Source: Ilex aquifolium (taxonomy: Eukaryota; Streptophyta; Magnoliopsida; Aquifoliales; Aquifoliaceae). From it: a stretch of DNA of 64,000 bases. Shown here piece after piece: positions 9,682 to 21,679 of this stretch. The translations under genes were made by a program, and so were the position numbers. A model generated the notes under the pieces. That model worked only from the letters and a program-made list of their open reading frames with translations. It was not told where the DNA came from and did no database searches. Within the stretch, counting starts at the first letter, position 1. The number at the start of each line of letters is the position of its first letter. Location of the stretch: positions 33,596,701 through 33,660,700 of the forward strand of contig OX637396.1 of assembly GCA_951799425.1 (NCBI GenBank), in the 5' to 3' direction.

Positions 9682-10964
9682 TGAAGCTTGCAAAGAAAGC
9701 AGATGGTGGCCACGAAGAATCAAGAAGAATCCAAGGAGAAATACAGGAGTATTCTTGGCAAAGGGAGAAGAAGCTTGGAAGGTTAAAGGAGACTTAAAGA
9801 AGGCAGCAGATTTAGGAAACCAAGAAGCATACCAACTGTCCCTCTAGTTTCCTAATTAATAAAGACGGTTATGGTTATGGAAAGCGGTTGAGAAAAAGGC
9901 GGGAAAAGGAGCCAGCACAAGATTAACCCTCTTCTCGCACTCTGCACGACAGAGGAAAATTCTAAACCCACCAGAATGTTCTTCTTTTCTGGTAAAGATA
10001 AGAGGACTCAGTGCAAAATTCAGAAAGGAAGAAGGAGTCAGCGGCCTGTCTAGTCTCTTAGTTAATGAGGGTAGCGGCAGTTATGGAAAGTGATTGCGGT
10101 CAGTCAAAAACAGAGCACTTGTATACCAAGTCTTTGAGGTGTGAAAGCTCAAAGTCTCGCTTAAAGAAGACCTAAAGCACTCCGCCAAGCAAGATGTGGG
10201 GAAAAGAGAGATGAAACGTAGAAGAAGGTCTTCTGTTCTTAGAGAAATGAAGCAACGAAATTTATTATCCGATCCAGAAAAGGGTTCGCTGAAAGAATCA
10301 CGAAGCTCAGACAGAACCTCTAAATTCAGACAAAAGAGCCATGAAGCTCAGAAATAAACCTTAAGATCAGACAACAGAGCCGAATAGCTCAGAAAGCGCT
10401 CTTCAGTTCATACAGAAAAGATAAAGAGCTCAGTAAGAGCTTTTAGGTTCGAAAGAAGAGCCGTCTTAGCTCAGCAAGAATGTATAGGCCCACAAGCACG
10501 AGCTATGCAACTCTGAAGGAGCACGCCAGTTCAGAATATAGAGCTGAGCAGCTCAGGACGAAGAAGAATAAGGAATGGATCCCTAGGGTACCAACTACCG
10601 AGCCTAAAGGGCTCAAGAGAAGCAGTGGAGCATAACACCAAGTCTCCTGTACTGTTCAAACCTTGTGATTTTGCTTCAAAAAGTGCACAGCACCACTCGA
10701 AGCAAAAGGGGGCAAGGGGAGTATACAAAGCTGTACATGCAAAGCAAGTCAAATAAGTGAACAGTTGAAAGCTGTACATGCAAAGCAAGTCAAATAAGTG
10801 AACAGTTGCGGTTCGAATCGGAATCGAATCGAAGTTCAAAGATACATATGTGCTGAAAGTAAAAGATATATATATATATGTGCTAAGCCAGCAAAAGAGC
10901 AACGTATGAAGTCAAAGACTACATCACGAAAAATTCTTTACAGAGGAATTACAACTAAAAAGAC
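9682..10964. other. Spacer between antisense genes A and B (copy 1)
   Basis: No gene is convincing, though a - strand frame around 10531-10902 is open in both copies. The stretch is rich in GAGCTC and 'AGAGCTCAG' words. It has a tandem duplication of about 46 bp around 10722-10806 ('GCTGTACATGCAAAGCAAGT' twice) and a TA microsatellite near 10867-10879. It must hold the 3' end of gene A and the promoter of gene B, whose immediate upstream region is CT-rich on the - strand. Confidence 0.5.
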
Positions 10965-13543
10965 CTAGGTTTCTGGAAGAGGAGGGATTGAAGGGTCTCG
11001 CGGCTCAGTAGATGAGTTCCTTGCTTCTGTTGCTGAGGGCTCAGACACCAAGACAGCTGGAAACGATGCAGAAACAGGAACAGCAGGAGCTGCAGCAGAA
11101 AGCTCAAGAATCGTCGCTGAAGGCTCAGGAAGTGCGATAATAGCCCCTGAGGTCCCAGGGGCAGGTGTGTCTTGACTTAAGGCAGCAGCTGGGGAGACTG
11201 AGATATCCTCCTCATTATCAGTGCCAGATTCTTCCATTTCCTCCTCAGTGGGGATAGGGAGATTGAAATCAAGGTCTGGATATGTTTTGGTAGCCTTACG
11301 CCTAAAAGCGAGCCATCCAGTAGCCCATGAAGTGGTGGCCTCATCCTTAAGCTCGGCAAACTCCTTTTTCTGCTCCTCGAGCTCCTCACAGAGTTTGCCG
11401 TTAGCCTCACTGAGGGCAAGATAATCTTGGTTGACCTGGATGAGCTCCCTCTTAGCGTCAAAGGCCTCCTGGTTAGCCTTGGACCATGCCTCAACCTTAG
11501 CCTGCAGCTCTTCCTTAACCGCCTTCAGCTCATCCCGAGTCTTCTTTTCCCCTTCCTCAGCTCTGACCTTGACTGTCAATGTATGCTTGAGGTCGGAGGC
11601 TTGCTTCACCATCTGCTCGTTGAGACCCTCCATCTGCACTTTAAGGCTCTCCACCTGAGCTCTGAGGTCTTCATTCTCAAGAGACAATTCAGAAACCTTG
11701 GTCTGGTATTTCTTTAAGACCTGGAAAGAGCTCTCTTGAGAACGAACTCGGTGCAGCAGACCTTTCGTATGAAGGGCAGCCTGAGAATATAAGGAAAGTA
11801 CAGCAAATAATGTCAGACCGCAAAATGCAAACGAGCAAAGAGAGACAGGGGGCTAACACTTACAGAAGCAGCTCCCTGAAGAGCCAAAGAGATGGATTCC
11901 TCCAAGGGCATGGAAGCAGCCTTCAGGACGTCAGATTCAGAAAAGATAGAGGAAAGAGCTCCAGCAGCAAGGTCTATATTGTCAAAAAAGGAGTCCTAAT
12001 CTTCCTCCTCAGATTTTCTCCCTTTTTCAATCACCTTCCCAGAAGCACTGTATTTGAAACTCCCGGGTTGAAGGTCGGGAACCAATTTCAAAGCCTCCTC
12101 AACCTCAGAAGAAGAAGGGGAAGCCTGATCCCCCTCTCGAGCAGACGCCAACTTAGAAGGGGCCACTGGAGGGGAAGAGGTGTTTGCAGCTTGTGGAGTC
12201 CCAGAGGAGGAGGGTGGAGCCTTGCTCGGAACCTGTCCTTCAGCTGCAGAGGGGGGAGAAGATACTTCCAATCTGGGGATCTTAGCTCGAGAGTTTGGGC
12301 CGCTCCCAGAGCCTACCCGAGCTTTGCGTTTCCCAGACCTGCCACCCTCCATCAGCTCTGTGATTTTGGCCTGAATCTCTTCTGGAGTAGTCTTCATGGT
12401 AGAAGGACCTGGGAGATCTGGAAGAAGTAGGAGAATGTAAAGAAAAAGAGAAAAGGAGGAAAGATGATGAAGAAAGGAAAAAGAGTGGCGTTGAAATTAC
12501 CTTCGTCAGCCCCTAAAACAGATAGTGGGATCGCTAAAGTCACCGCAGGAGGGCTCAGACCTAGCCGCACCAAATTTTTCAACTCAATTAGGTCAGCGTA
12601 CTTTTCCGGTTTAATCTTCGCCAACTTTGCCAGCACTTTATTGTCTTCAGGGCTGAGCTCAAGACGACCACCTGAAAAGAAGAAAAGGTACAAGTAAGAG
12701 AAAGGCAAGAGGCCTATAAGTTCCAGATCAGAGCTCAGCCGACTCGAGTAAAGACTCACGCAAGTTGTCTGGTTCAGTCCAAGCCATAGGGATACCGAGT
12801 GTGTCTGTCTTATCAGCAGGGTTGTACTCCCAATTGGTGCCCCCGACAAAAAAGAAATGCTCCTTCCAGTGCTTATGAGATGAAGGAATGTTAGAGATAA
12901 GCTGCCTAACGTTGGCACGCTTAGAGGCGTACAAGAAGCCTTCAGAGGTCGGTTTGACGTTAAAAAACTCTTGAAACAGAGAAATGCTAGGAACCCCGAG
13001 CTTATGCTTCTTGAAGATGACTAAAAAACCAACCATGACGCCATAGAAGTTGGGAGAAATCTGGGAGGGGCACACACGGAAGTGTTGCAGAATAGCCTTG
13101 ATGAAGGGGTGCAGAGGAAAGCGAAGACCGTTATCAAAGGCGGCAAGAAAGAAGCAGACCCTATTGCGTACTGGTTCTACGTAGTAGACAGAGCTACCTG
13201 GGCACCAGGGCTCGACCCCAGGAGGAAAACCATACCGAACCTTATAGATTTTCATTAGCTCAGGGGCTTCTTTACTGTAGCCCACAGACTCGGAATGCCT
13301 GAAGGCAGACCCCAAGTACGAAACTTTTTCTTCAACCCCGACTCCACTCACCTTAACTTTGCCTTTATCAGGTCTGGGGGGCATAGGAGAAGAGGAGGAG
13401 GGGGGTTCCTCGGTGCCGACCTCGGCCTCTCCCACACAGGGAAAGTTGTCAATTTCGTCGCCAATATCCCCCAAATCGGTGTCTTCAGATCGACCCCCTA
13501 GTAGCGAAACAGATGAGCGAGTGGCTCCAGAAGAAGCCGACAT
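10965..13543 (-). pseudogene. Antisense accessory gene A, Transposase_28-like, interrupted by a stop (copy 1)
   Basis: Four exons on the - strand: 13543-12760, 12671-12501, 12417-11864 and 11780-10965, all with GT-AG junctions that preserve frame. Start: MSASSGATR at 13543; an open extension to 13870 lacks an ATG. Intact, the product would be about 774 aa. Residues about 138-200 (GLRFPLHPFIKAILQHF... PNFYGVMVGF) match the Transposase_28 type. A Ser/Pro/Glu-rich linker follows, then a long heptad-repeat coiled coil at about 505-665 and a conserved-looking GWLAFRRKATKTYPDLDF segment. In this copy the third exon has TAG at 11998-11996 where copy 2 has GAG, so the coiled-coil part is lost. Function unknown; a trans-acting or regulatory role for the element is only inference. 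Confidence 0.82.
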
Positions 13544-14175
13544 AGTGGGAAGAGAAAAAGGAAGATTAAAGGAGCGATAAAGAGGGGGAACACTGGTCAA
13601 ACTCTCCCTAATAACCCTAGGGTCAGCACAGTAACTCCCGACGGCAAGGATGTGGATTATAGAGCCCCAATCGACGAAATGAGGAAGAGGGGCTAAACAA
13701 CGGTCACGATTCCAAAAATAAAAGAACCGAAAAGCCCAAAAATGCAATAACCACCTCGAGCTCGAGGGATCCAGAGCAAAAGAGGAAGAAATAAGGGCAA
13801 AGGACGTACCTAACTCAGGGATAGTGGCAAACAGAAACTTGGAACGAAATCGGAAAAGGAGGCGTCGCAAATCTTCGAAACGAGGTCCGGAAATTCGATT
13901 TCAAGCAAGAAAGCAGAAAGGTTCAATGGCCCAAAATCGCAGAGAGAATAGAGACAAAGAGCAGCAGTGAAGATGAACAGTGTGAAGAAAACGGTTCATG
14001 TAGCCGTTTCTGGGTATTTAAAAGCTTGGAGGACGTGGGCTGAGACATGCGCGGGAATCGAGGAGAAATCATGATTACTGCAAACCGTCAAAAATCCCCA
14101 GGTCACGTACTAGCCACGTGAATATTTAATTCAGTCCGGATTGCAGGTCAGCCCTTACCTAAGCCAGCTTAAGGC
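13544..14175 (-). promoter_or_regulatory. Leader and promoter region of antisense gene A (copy 1)
   Basis: Upstream of gene A on the - strand. It has a TTTAAATA TATA-like box about 480 bp before the ATG (about 14016-14023), CT-rich sequence afterwards, and a strong AG|GTACGT donor-like site near 13809, suggesting a 5'-UTR intron. The open frame runs through much of it. Placing an internal promoter here is inference from sequence only. Confidence 0.4.
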
Positions 14176-14192
14176 AAGAGCTGGGGGGCAAC
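14176..14192 (+). other. Polypurine tract of copy 1
   Basis: AAGAGCTGGGGGGCAAC directly precedes the 3' LTR, with a G6 core at 14183-14188. This is the expected second-strand primer. Copy 2 has the same sequence reversed at 49604-49620. Confidence 0.8.
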
Positions 14193-14853
14193 TGATGATA
14201 CCTAGAATAAAACTGACACGTGCTCACTAAATGAGCTCAGCTCGGGAGCTCAGGCAAAGTAGGCTGAGCTCCCCTAGCCATGGGCAGAGCTCATCCAGTC
14301 AGCGCTAAGAGCTCCTCGTCGAAGGCGCGAGATGAGAAATGCTAAGGGAACAACAAGATGACTCGGATACCCTTATTAAGGAAGTAGAATCCAATCCGAG
14401 GCAAAAAACCCGTATTTAACCATGATCTCCTCCTCCTAAAACTAAGGAGGATCCCACAGAAGGAGGCATACATCTCTCCGTTTGAAGCCATCCATAAGGA
14501 ATTTAGGTAACTCCGGAATTGTGGATGAAGATAGGGCACGATCCCTTCAATGTAGGATAGTCCCGTATTAGAGGTAAGTATGAGGCTATAAAAAGGAAGA
14601 GAGAGCCCCCATTAGAGGGGGACGATTGGGAATCCAAAAACCCTGAGTATTCTGTTGTAACACATCCGATTGATCAATAAAGGGATAGGAGCAAGAGCCT
14701 CCATTAGAGAGTGGACTAGCTGAGCTCCGGCCGGTGAACCACTATAGCTTTGTCTCATTATCACCCCTTTCCCAAAGACCCTCTGAACATCAACATTATT
14801 TTGTATTACATAATTCAGGACCACTATTCATTTCGTGTAGATTTACACCATCA
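14193..14853 (+). repeat. 3' LTR of Tat element copy 1
   Basis: 661 bp, TG...CA, matching 1217-1877 with no difference found by eye, including the TATA box (14587) and AATAAA (14676). It is followed by the AATAC target duplication at 14854-14858. Confidence 0.96.
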
Positions 14854-14858
14854 AATAC
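14854..14858. repeat. Target-site duplication AATAC (right)
   Basis: Matches 1212-1216 exactly and follows the 3' LTR without a gap. Confidence 0.93.
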
Positions 14859-16084
14859 TATGATGATTTTGGATAATAATACAAACTTAAAGGCAAATGT
14901 ACGGCATTAGTGAGATACATTAGTGTCGTATTTACGACTAATATGATTAAAGGTGTTAATTATACTTTTATCACTGTATTGGTTAGATTTAATATCATTA
15001 AGGATAATATTATCACTATTGTAGTAAAAATTTACCACTTATGAGGGTGAATTTACCACAATTATGGATAAATTTATAAATTTAGAAGAGAATTTATAAT
15101 TCTTTTGGTGAAGTTTATGATAACTTTGGGTAATATATATTTGTAACTTTATCCACAACTACAATAACTTTACTCATAACTATGGTAAGTTTACCTACAA
15201 CTGTGAAATTATAAGTCCATCTAGGAGGACTCAACCTCAATTTTCACTTTAATAAAGTAGTTGCAAATTTGTCTAATATAGTAGTAACTTTACCCACAAT
15301 TGTGATTAATTATAGTAACTTACCCACAATTACAGTAACTTTAACCAAAATAATTAATGTATACCACTGTATTATTTACCTAAAAAAGAGTAGGAATATT
15401 TTTAACTGTCTAAAAGGTTACCGATTTCCTCATTTCTTTTATACTGACCCATCTTATTGCTTTTATACTCATGTTTAGATACATATTTTGGGCCCTGGTA
15501 TTATCACATAGAAATCTATATAATAAAATAGCTAAATTGTTTGTCTTGAATTTTTCACGGCTAAAATTGTTTTGATCCAATGGTCCTAATTTGACTTTCA
15601 TTCTTTTTACAATTTTAAGATTCTCATCTCTCGTATAACTCTCTCTCTATCTTACTCTATCTCTCATACAGTCATACTATTATATATATTTTTTTGTTTC
15701 CTCAGTGTTGTTTTTGTTATTATTTATCCCATAAAACAAATGAAACTACATGTTATGCAATTATTTATTCTATGAAACTAATTCAAAGTTTTTATATATT
15801 TGATGACATGTATTTTGCCACTTGCTTCTTAATTTGTAAATAACACTCAATGTAAATACAAAATAACATATTTACTATAAACACCAAATAATATTCAACA
15901 CGAAATGAACCTTAGATTGTAAATTAATATATAATTTTATCAAAAATTGACATTTAATTTTATCCAATTTATATTCAACTTTGTCGAATTAATATCAAAT
16001 TAATTTTTATTGTTATCAAATTAATATTAAAATTTATTGAATCAATTTTTTGGAGTACTAAATTATATCAATTTTTTGGGTACT
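14859..16084. other. AT-rich intergenic sequence
   Basis: Repeats of 'TTTACCCACAATT'-type words at 15000-15350 continue the sequence at 905-1211. At about 15940-16060 lies the inverted counterpart of the AT-rich repeat at 420-660 (shared 'ATTGGATAAAATTAAATG' on opposite strands). No gene is seen. Confidence 0.5.
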
Positions 16085-16290
16085 AAATCAAATTTTATTT
16101 GATTTTATTAAATTTTTAATTTTTTTAATACTAAATTTGAGAAGGGCAATTGTAAAAATAATAATAAAAAAATTGATTAAATTATTAATTTTCGTTAGCA
16201 ACATTGACGGATTTTTTAATTTTTTTAATACTAAATTTGGAGAAGGATAATTGTAAAAATAATAAAGTTTTTTGTAATGAAATTATCAAT
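16085..16290. repeat. Two-copy tandem duplication of about 100 bp
   Basis: The words 'TTTTTTAATACTAAATTTG' and 'CAATTGTAAAAATAATAA' occur near 16120-16165 and again near 16217-16262, followed each time by a 'GTTAGNAANATTGACG' segment. Non-coding AT-rich DNA. Confidence 0.6.
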
Positions 16291-16299
16291 TTTTGTTAG

Positions 16300-17030
16300 A
16301 AATATTGACGAAAGGGTGGTAGAAGGAGTCTCCATGCAATGAATTCAAACATCAGGCAATCTCCGTGTAATTTATAAAATGTCAGGAGATGTCCGTGTAC
16401 TATTGTCAAAACATAGGGGATGTCTGTGATTTTTACCCTGTTTTTTAATTTATTAATGAAGAGGGTGAAAGAATGAGAGAGAAATCACCACCAAACTCAT
16501 ACTTAAAAGGAATAAGAAATTTATTGCTCAGTATTTCTCAATGGCATTTCAACAAACATTTCATGTGCCATATGGTTGGAGCTGTGGGGTTGGGTGCCGT
16601 CCGATGAAGGGGTGTGGTTGTGGTGGTAGCCGAAGATGGAAGAGAAAGAGGGGAAAAGAGAGGGGGGGACAAAGGGAGAGAAAATACCTGGATAGTGAGA
16701 GAAAAATACCTAGCGATTTGGCGTCGTTGCTGGTAATGTTGCTGCTGTTGGCGGCGTTATTAGGGGATGAAGGAGAGAGGGGAAGAAAGGGAGAAAGAAA
16801 GGAAGATGCCAAGAGAGTGAGAGAGGAGCAGAGTTGTGGTTGCTTGTGGCTTTCCATTGCGGGTCGCTGTTTGAACAAACATAGAAGAGAGATGCATGAG
16901 TCAGAGAGAGGGGTTATTGGGTTAACGATCGAATGAGAGAGAGGGAATGAATTTTGAGAAAGAGGGCATGACAGAGACGGTTTGGGGGAATATGTATGAT
17001 ATAAAATTTTGAGTTGCTAGTGATTTATTA
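16300..17030. other. Low-complexity stretch with possible leader on - strand
   Basis: 16310-16440 carries an interspersed-repeat-like segment with three 'GNGNATGTCNGTG' words. 16541-16936 is open on both strands, but the composition is GA/CT-biased. On the - strand it resembles a pyrimidine-rich plant 5' leader followed by a Ser/Pro-rich reading frame. I recognise no domain and do not call a gene. Confidence 0.4.
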
Positions 17031-17033
17031 TAT

Positions 17034-17340
17034 AGATATAGATAACTAGGGGTAGTCATATACGATGTAATGTAAATGATTTTAAATGGATGTTAGTAGT
17101 TATTCGACAAGTCTATTTAAAATTATCGAAAGAGTTTATTAAAACTTGTCATATTTTATATTATAGACTAGAAGTAACTTATCCTTGAAGACACGTAAAT
17201 GAGAAATGATGGATTTAGGAGAAAAAATTCAATGTGAATTGTTTTGATAGGAATATTGGTGACCGTTGAATGAGTTTATTTGAAATCGTCAGATGAGTTT
17301 ATTAAAATGTATCCTATTTTATGTTATAAATTTTTTTTCT
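17034..17340. repeat. Interspersed repeat related to 31130-31240
   Basis: The 17225-17330 part ('AATGTGAATTGTTTTGATAG' then 'GACCGTTGAATGAGTTTATT') aligns well with 31135-31235, including the ending 'TTTTATNTTATA'. It is one of several scattered copies of a non-coding intergenic repeat in this window. Confidence 0.55.
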
Positions 17341-17439
17341 TCCAAACGTTTAAACCAAACATACGAGCTGTTTTTGAAATGATAACTTAAGTATCACAAC
17401 AATGGTTTAGATTATTTCAATTTTAATCCAACGGTACCA

Positions 17440-17887
17440 AATTGTTTTTCCCATTGTTTGATCCCTTCACTCTGCCGTCCCACTCTGTCCCCTCCCATCT
17501 CTCCTCCCTCTTTCTTCTCTCTCTGTCGCTCACCCATTTCTCTCTCCCTCTCCAGCGTTCGACTCCGGCGAAATCCCAGCGACTTAGCAACTCCGGCGAC
17601 TCTATCACTCTTTAAGGCTAGTCTCCTTCTCTCTCTACCCCTCTTCTCAGCGACACAACAACACACAGAGCATCTCTCTCTTCTCTGCAAGACAAACAAC
17701 ACCACACGCACATACACCATCACATCACACACAAATACACGCATACACACAGCGCACACACCACACACACATCTCTGACGCACACCCAGAACACACACAC
17801 CACACACCCCTCAGTCACTCCCAGATACACTCTTCATAGCTATTTTCCAATTTTCGATTCAATCCAATTTATGGTTGAGTACATATG
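17440..17887 (+). other. CT- and CA-rich leader-like exon of a decayed gene
   Basis: Strongly pyrimidine-rich with (CA)n-type tracts, ending in ACATATG|GTGAGT, a good splice donor. This is the composition of a plant promoter-proximal 5' UTR. Downstream sequence is T-rich like introns. I read it as the first exon of the decayed gene whose remnants lie to 22800. No protein is recognised. Confidence 0.4.
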
Positions 17888-18278
17888 GTGAGTCTCCTGA
17901 TGTCAGTGAGTTATTTTCATTTGCCTATGGGGTCATCTGTTCTTTGCTTAATTGGTTTGCTCTGGTTTGAGATATATCTTGTGATACATGGGATTTACCA
18001 GGAGCTTTTGTGTATGGTTACACATTGGTGCAAAGCTGGGCAGTTACACCTTGGCTATATTCAAAATTGGGTCTTCTTCTCTGCCTCTGGCCTATATATT
18101 TGTTTTGATGCATACTAGGTGATCGATAAAATGTCAGTGAGAAGAAAAGAAAATCCGGGCCAGTCCTTGGTTGACCTTATATGCTCAGCTGATCACGTCA
18201 TCGGTGTTAAGGTGATAGCTAGAACTATTTGGTTGTACTTCGGTTGATTCCTTGGTAATGGGAATTATCTGATTTCAT

Positions 18279-18838
18279 GAGTTTGCTACTTGGTTGTGTT
18301 TATATTAATTAATTAATGGTGGGTCATTGGACCCGGATCAAGATCCACCCACATGGGGGAAATGGATTCCAACTTAAGTGGTTGGTGGAAGTTACAAGAG
18401 TAAACCACTCTCCTAAGTGGAGGTGATTATGGTACTCCACGATTGGGTGGTTACTTGGAGGTTACCTTGGTAGTTACCTCCATCTATATAAATAAAGGAA
18501 ACATTCTCCGCATTTTTTTGAACAAGGGAATATACAATTCTTCCAAAGCAAATACTCTCCCTTGCCATCTACTTTCTATCTCTCTTTACATTCTCTTTGT
18601 GTTAACACCATACACCCTTGAATTTGTGAGCGTGAGAATTCAAGAAGGGACTCTAGTAGCCACTTCTTTAACCTAGTACGAGATTCGGGTTTGGCATCGT
18701 TGGGCTCATAACAATAAGTAACGATCTGGTTAATCTTTGGGTTCTTCAAGAGTATAATGAAAACCCATTATGTGTGACGTGTGATTAAATGTCAACGATA
18801 TTCATAGGTTGTTCTTATAGAGTTTGCTACTTGGTTGT
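18279..18838 (+). mobile_element. Insertion flanked by a 19-bp direct repeat
   Basis: GAGTTTGCTACTTGGTTGT occurs at 18279-18297 and again at 18820-18838. The 522 bp between carry a TATA-like TATATAAATAAAG near 18484, a CT-rich leader-like stretch and no ORF of note, which is LTR-like or promoter-like. A 19-bp duplication is longer than LTR elements make and would suit target-primed retroposition or a local duplication. Family unknown. Confidence 0.5.
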
Positions 18839-19068
18839 CCAAGATTGTCAGGCAACCATTTAACGTGTCCAAGATTGCACAGTTATGTTTGGGTTTTTAT
18901 TCCCCTTTTTGGGTGTCAATTTTGCTGAAGGCTAATTCATTTATGTAGAAAATGAAACGGATGTTGCTAATGAAATTGAATTTTGACTCTTGCATAAATC
19001 GCTTTGGGTTCATTCAGATATAACTTAAACTGAATTTGACGAGTCCTACTGTAATTCAGATATAGGTT

Positions 19069-19185
19069 GTTTTTTTTTTTGAGTTGCGGAAACAACTTCT
19101 CTTTTCGTAGGAGTACGGCTACGTACATCTAACCCTCTACAGACCCCGCAATGGCGGGAGCCTCGTGCACTGGGTACGCCATTTA
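19069..19185 (-). mobile_element. Au-SINE-like fragment
   Basis: On the - strand the order is CAGTGCACGAGGCTCCCGCC, then GCGGGGTCTG, a GTACGTAGCC word, 'GTTTCCGCAACTC' and a terminal A-run (T10 at 19071-19080 on +). The 'gcacgaggctcccgcc..gcggggtc' core is characteristic of the plant Au SINE family. The tRNA-like 5' part is not clear, so it is probably 5'-truncated. Confidence 0.6.
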
Positions 19186-19189
19186 CAAC

Positions 19190-21679
19190 TAATGTCATAT
19201 GTTGTGCTAATTCAATCAACTTATTATATCTCCATTTTAGAGGTTGAAGAACTGTGACCATAGACAAAGTTGATCTAGATGATAGAAGCCGAACTGTGAT
19301 TTTTCCATGAATTTAGAGTTGGCCCCCGTTCTTGCATGGGACATAAGACTTTCATATCAATAAGTTGTTTTCACCATTTTTCTATTTATACAATCTGATA
19401 CATTGCCATATAGTTAGTAGATTCTCTATAATTAAGTTCTAGAATTGCCTTGAGAATGTTTTAATCCAGTGGACCTACAACTATTATATGGGCCTGCCCA
19501 CAGCTTCCCTTAATCCTTTGATCCTTCATTCCGGTCTTTGATTGAATTATTTGAAATTCAATTTCTATAGCGTGGTGAAGAGCTCATGGACCACATCGAG
19601 CTCTTTTGGTACTTGATCATACTTCCTTTCTCTAGCTGTGTGTGTTCACATTGGGCAGCTTCTTGAATATTTGTTGTCATGGCTTTGTACATTTGCTACT
19701 TGCTTTGATGATTGTTTGCATGACGATGAATTGGTGCAATCACCAATGCTTAACGTTGCCATGATAGTGCCATTTGGGCTTTTGATTAAGTAAAAAAAAA
19801 TTCTCAAAAAGTTGTTATTTTTTGTATTTCTTCTTTTGGTTTCATTTATGTGATTATAACCAAACAAGCAAAAATAAGATGTGTGTCTTTTATCTTACGT
19901 TAGTAATTCGAACTAGATTGTGTGTTTGAAATGAATTCTAAGAGAATGTGATTTTTTTAGGGCTTGATTTTTTTTTTTAGAAAATGTGGATTTCCAATTT
20001 TGTCTGTACATGGGTTTAAGACTGGTCAAGTGATATGGGTTGTGACTTTGTAATGTGGGATTGGAAAAAGTTTTGTATTTTGGTTGCATTTGGTTCGTTA
20101 TTTTGATTGAGTTGAAAAATTATGTGCTGATTATGGATTAAATTGCATTTCCTAATCGGTTTGTGTTAGACCTCGACAATTTTCTGGTTCCTTTGAAATG
20201 GTGCTCCCCGTAAATTGCATTTCCTTAACTATTGTTTGATTTGTTGTATTGGTTTTTCTTTTGGACCTTAAAAGACAGTGCCTTTCAGAACGACATTTGG
20301 ATTTTAGGCTCCATAATGTTGGCCGAGTATGTTGGTCTAATTGAGGTTCTTGGTGGGACCATGACATGTTTGCAGAACATGCCGCAGGTTCTGTTTCAGT
20401 TGTTGCTAATAGAATTGGGGGCTTGAATTTTGTTGTATGCGATAGAGTGGTTCAATTCTTTTTGTTTTCCCTTTTCAATGAATATGTCTTGAAGATTTGC
20501 TCTAGTGACAATGATGTCATCTATGTGAATTTCACCGAAGGTTAGCATATTTTGAGTTTCATTTTTAATTTTGTTTCTTTATTGCATTTTGGGATTTTTA
20601 ATGTTGCATTACGATTCAGTTCAAGTGTATAGAAAATGTATGATTCAGTTACATACACTCTTCTTTGTATTGGAGATAAGTGTTCAAGTTTTACATATCA
20701 CATTGATCTTTTATGTCATATGCATATTTGGTGGACATGAATTTATTTGTGGTCGAATTTTTTTATTGATTTGATTCTTAAACTATTTTTTTTTTCGAAT
20801 TTGGTGTTGGTGGTTATAGATATGTTTGGGATTTTGGATTTGGGTGGTGGTATGGTTGTTTTGGTCGTTGTGGGCTACAAAGATAAAAAGTTGGAATGTT
20901 GGATGTGGTTAGAGATCCTTTTCCTATCTCTAACACATGGGTTCTATGATTTTTTTGTGTTTATCATTTGTTGACGGCTGTTTGTGAGCCCAAAGTTGAG
21001 TTGGTAAATTTTTCTCTTTTTCCGAATTGTTGATTCATGCGATCAGATGTATAGACCAAAATCGTAATCGGTACATATATTCTTTCGGTTGATTTGTTGT
21101 CATGGATTGAATTTGACATATATTTGGGTTTATGGATATGTGGGCAAACTCTATTTTTAGAATTTTTGTTTGGTCGTGCTTTCGAGCGTATTTCTCAAAT
21201 TAATTGTGCTTTTTGTTTACTATCTATTAGCTCTTTATTACCATGTTTGGTGCTACCGAACATATATTTATAGTTTTATTTTAATCACAGTCCAAATTAC
21301 CTAAGCTTTGGATGTCGTGGAGCAAAGTACATTTTTTCCATTTAAAATTAGTAGGGGTCCAAGAAGTGATTAAACACCATTACTTCGAAGGGGCATTTGT
21401 GATATGCTTGGGTTAAAGGGTTACTAATGTGGTCACTTGAGAGGCTTTTTCTTTTAATAAGAAGTGAGGCTCCTTTAAAGATGCGGAAAACCTGACTTAA
21501 TATACAAATACTGAATCTGTTGAATTTGTTGTTGCGACCTTTACATTTGATTTTAGTTAAAGTAACTTAATACTGAATTGGATTACTCCTCCTTCGACAA
21601 CTCTCAATGTGGTATTGTTTTAGGTGATGACACATTTTTGGGAAAAATTATTTAATTAGTTAAGAATTTGATTAGGCAG
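19190..21679. other. T-rich intron-like or intergenic sequence
   Basis: Strong T/G bias on the + strand, typical of plant introns, with poly-T runs and no supportable ORF apart from the short exon-like frame near 20270-20378. It probably belongs to the decayed gene around it. Confidence 0.4.

Noticed and set aside
10531-10902. 123-aa - strand frame in the A-B spacer, also open in copy 2 as 102 aa (52959-53267)
   Set aside because: Considered a third accessory gene, but its start differs between copies, its composition is hydrophobic and irregular, and it overlaps a tandem duplication. More probably the gene A 3' UTR.
11427-12430. + strand frames of 75-206 aa across antisense gene A (also 51366-51986 in copy 2)
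   Set aside because: Opposite-strand shadows of exons 3 and 4 of gene A; low-complexity Ser/Arg-rich translation.
16541-16936. 131-aa frame with GA-rich codons
   Set aside because: Open on both strands because of biased composition; no recognisable domain and no support for a promoter.
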